Shown here one piece after another: positions 14,520 through 15,293 of a stretch of 15,293 bases of DNA (positions within the stretch are counted from its first letter, which is position 1; every line of letters starts with the position of its first letter). The DNA comes from Acidobacteriaceae bacterium (GTDB lineage Bacteria > Acidobacteriota > Terriglobia > Terriglobales > Acidobacteriaceae). Position numbers and translations under genes: made by a program. The notes under the pieces were generated by a model. That model had not been told where the DNA came from. It saw only the letters and a list, made by a program, of their open reading frames with translations, and made no database searches. The DNA is taken from positions 1-15,293 of the forward strand of contig PMMJ01000547.1 of NCBI GenBank assembly GCA_003162255.1, given 5' to 3'.

Positions 14520-15293
14520 TCATCGTTGCCATAGGATTCGAGACTCTTCCAGTGGAACCACAACGCCGTCGTGGTGCGGCATCACTCGTGCCGTATAATC
14601 TTTCGCCGGACGTGAAGCGGGTACCGCCGCGCGATAGACGCAACCGTGGGATGCGTCGGGCAGCGGTTGTGCGCACTTCATTTCCTCGCGTACCGGATCG
14701 CCACCGTTGATCCCATCCGCATAAAGCTCAACCCCCACCGCGTTCGGGTCGAGATCGTTCAAAAAGATCTCAACTTCAAACAAGTGGCGATCGGCGTTGG
14801 TTTCGACCCGCAAGCTTCCGAAGCGCAACGAGTCCCATTTGGAGTCCAACGCGTGCTGCCAATCGACCATTTGCCTGCCCACCGCGCCTTTGTTCTGCGA
14901 GCGGTCGCGGTAGACAGCTGCAGCCGGAAGGTAATGTTGCTCAGTGTATTCGCGTACCGCGCGGTCGGCGGAGAAGCGTGGCGTCAACCGCGCCATACTT
15001 TCCCGCATCCGCGCAACCCACGCAGTCGGAATGCCGTTCTGGTCTCGGGTATAAAACTCCGGGATCACTTCCCGTTCAAGCCGCTCGTACAGCGCGTCGG
15101 CTTCGGTCGCGTCCCAGGCCGGATCGTGGTCATGCTCCTGGCCGTCTCCCAATGCCCATCCCACTTCAGGCGTGTAGGCTTCCGCCCACCAGCCATCCAA
15201 TTCCGAGAGATTGATGCCGCCATTGACAAGCACCTTCATGCCACTCGTCCCGCAAGCCTCCCAGGGCCGCCGCGGCGTGTTGATCCAGACGTC
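14520..15293 (-). CDS. glgP: Alpha-glucan (glycogen) phosphorylase, C-terminal part; 5' end beyond window
   Basis: The frame runs from the window edge to TGA at 14520-14522, giving 257 C-terminal residues. The start, DVWINTPRRPWEACGTSGMK then VLVNGGINLSELDGWWAEAY, is the pyridoxal-phosphate region of phosphorylases; the Lys of TSGMK (visible residue 20) aligns with the PLP Schiff-base lysine (Lys680 of the rabbit enzyme). The wording 'PRRPWEACGTSGMK' fits the alpha-glucan phosphorylase subfamily (TIGR02094 type) rather than the classical long GlgP. The tail contains a beta-rich segment (HLFEVEIFLNDLDPNAVGVE). The enzyme releases glucose-1-phosphate from glycogen-like glucans. Its position 85 nt upstream of zwf on the same strand links glucan breakdown to the pentose phosphate pathway; the connecting phosphoglucomutase is not in the window. 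The internal ATG 15239 is not a start, as the reading frame continues through it to the edge. Confidence 0.92.
   Translation of the reverse strand, partial: DVWINTPRRPWEACGTSGMKVLVNGGINLSELDGWWAEAYTPEVGWALGDGQEHDHDPAWDATEADALYERLEREVIPEFYTRDQNGIPTAWVARMRESMARLTPRFSADRAVREYTEQHYLPAAAVYRDRSQNKGAVGRQMVDWQHALDSKWDSLRFGSLRVETNADRHLFEVEIFLNDLDPNAVGVELYADGINGGDPVREEMKCAQPLPDASHGCVYRAAVPASRPAKDYTARVMPHHDGVVVPLEESRILWQR

Overview
The window reads as a piece of a moderately GC-rich soil-type bacterial chromosome. The style of the proteins suggests Acidobacteriota: a REC-PAS hybrid kinase, a tandem LuxR regulator, a short alpha-glucan phosphorylase next to zwf, and small proteins of the 'KPYETP...LTPDQAK' type. 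This assignment is an inference from protein style; there is no rRNA or other marker gene here. No tRNA, rRNA, CRISPR array or insertion sequence is visible.

Layout, left to right on the + strand. (1) 1-877: the tail of one LuxR/FixJ-type response regulator, then a complete one whose receiver has lost the phosphorylation residues. (2) 878-2512: a run of small genes (winged-helix-like 117 aa, a coupled 59-aa protein, a 69-aa protein, an ABM-fold protein). Two intergenic copies of a palindromic element lie here, and their stems differ by paired, compensating changes. (3) 2943-7798: a tight three-gene operon of a separate CHASE3 membrane protein, a PAS-rich hybrid histidine kinase and an NtrC-type sigma-54 activator (3-nt gap, then ATGA overlap). 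(4) 8263-10314: a membrane PAS-GGDEF-EAL c-di-GMP enzyme with an insertion just before GGDEF. (5) 10638-12800: a polytopic membrane-GAF-GGDEF diguanylate cyclase gene broken by one in-frame TAG. (6) On the - strand, 15293-13034: the end of an alpha-glucan phosphorylase gene followed by zwf, convergent with the broken cyclase gene.

How the parts may work together. The CHASE3 protein, kinase and NtrC regulator look like one signalling chain: periplasmic sensing, phosphorelay, then sigma-54-dependent transcription. The two c-di-GMP genes downstream add second-messenger output, but the sequence shows no direct regulatory link, and I found no convincing sigma-54 (-24/-12) promoter in the intergenic regions. 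The glgP-zwf pair is a separate carbon-storage unit that would feed glucose-phosphates into the oxidative pentose phosphate pathway.

The points most worth a second look are the covarying palindromic element, the two receiver domains without a phospho-acceptor, the detached CHASE3 sensor, the displaced I-site in the GGDEF-EAL protein, and the nonsense codon in the second cyclase gene.
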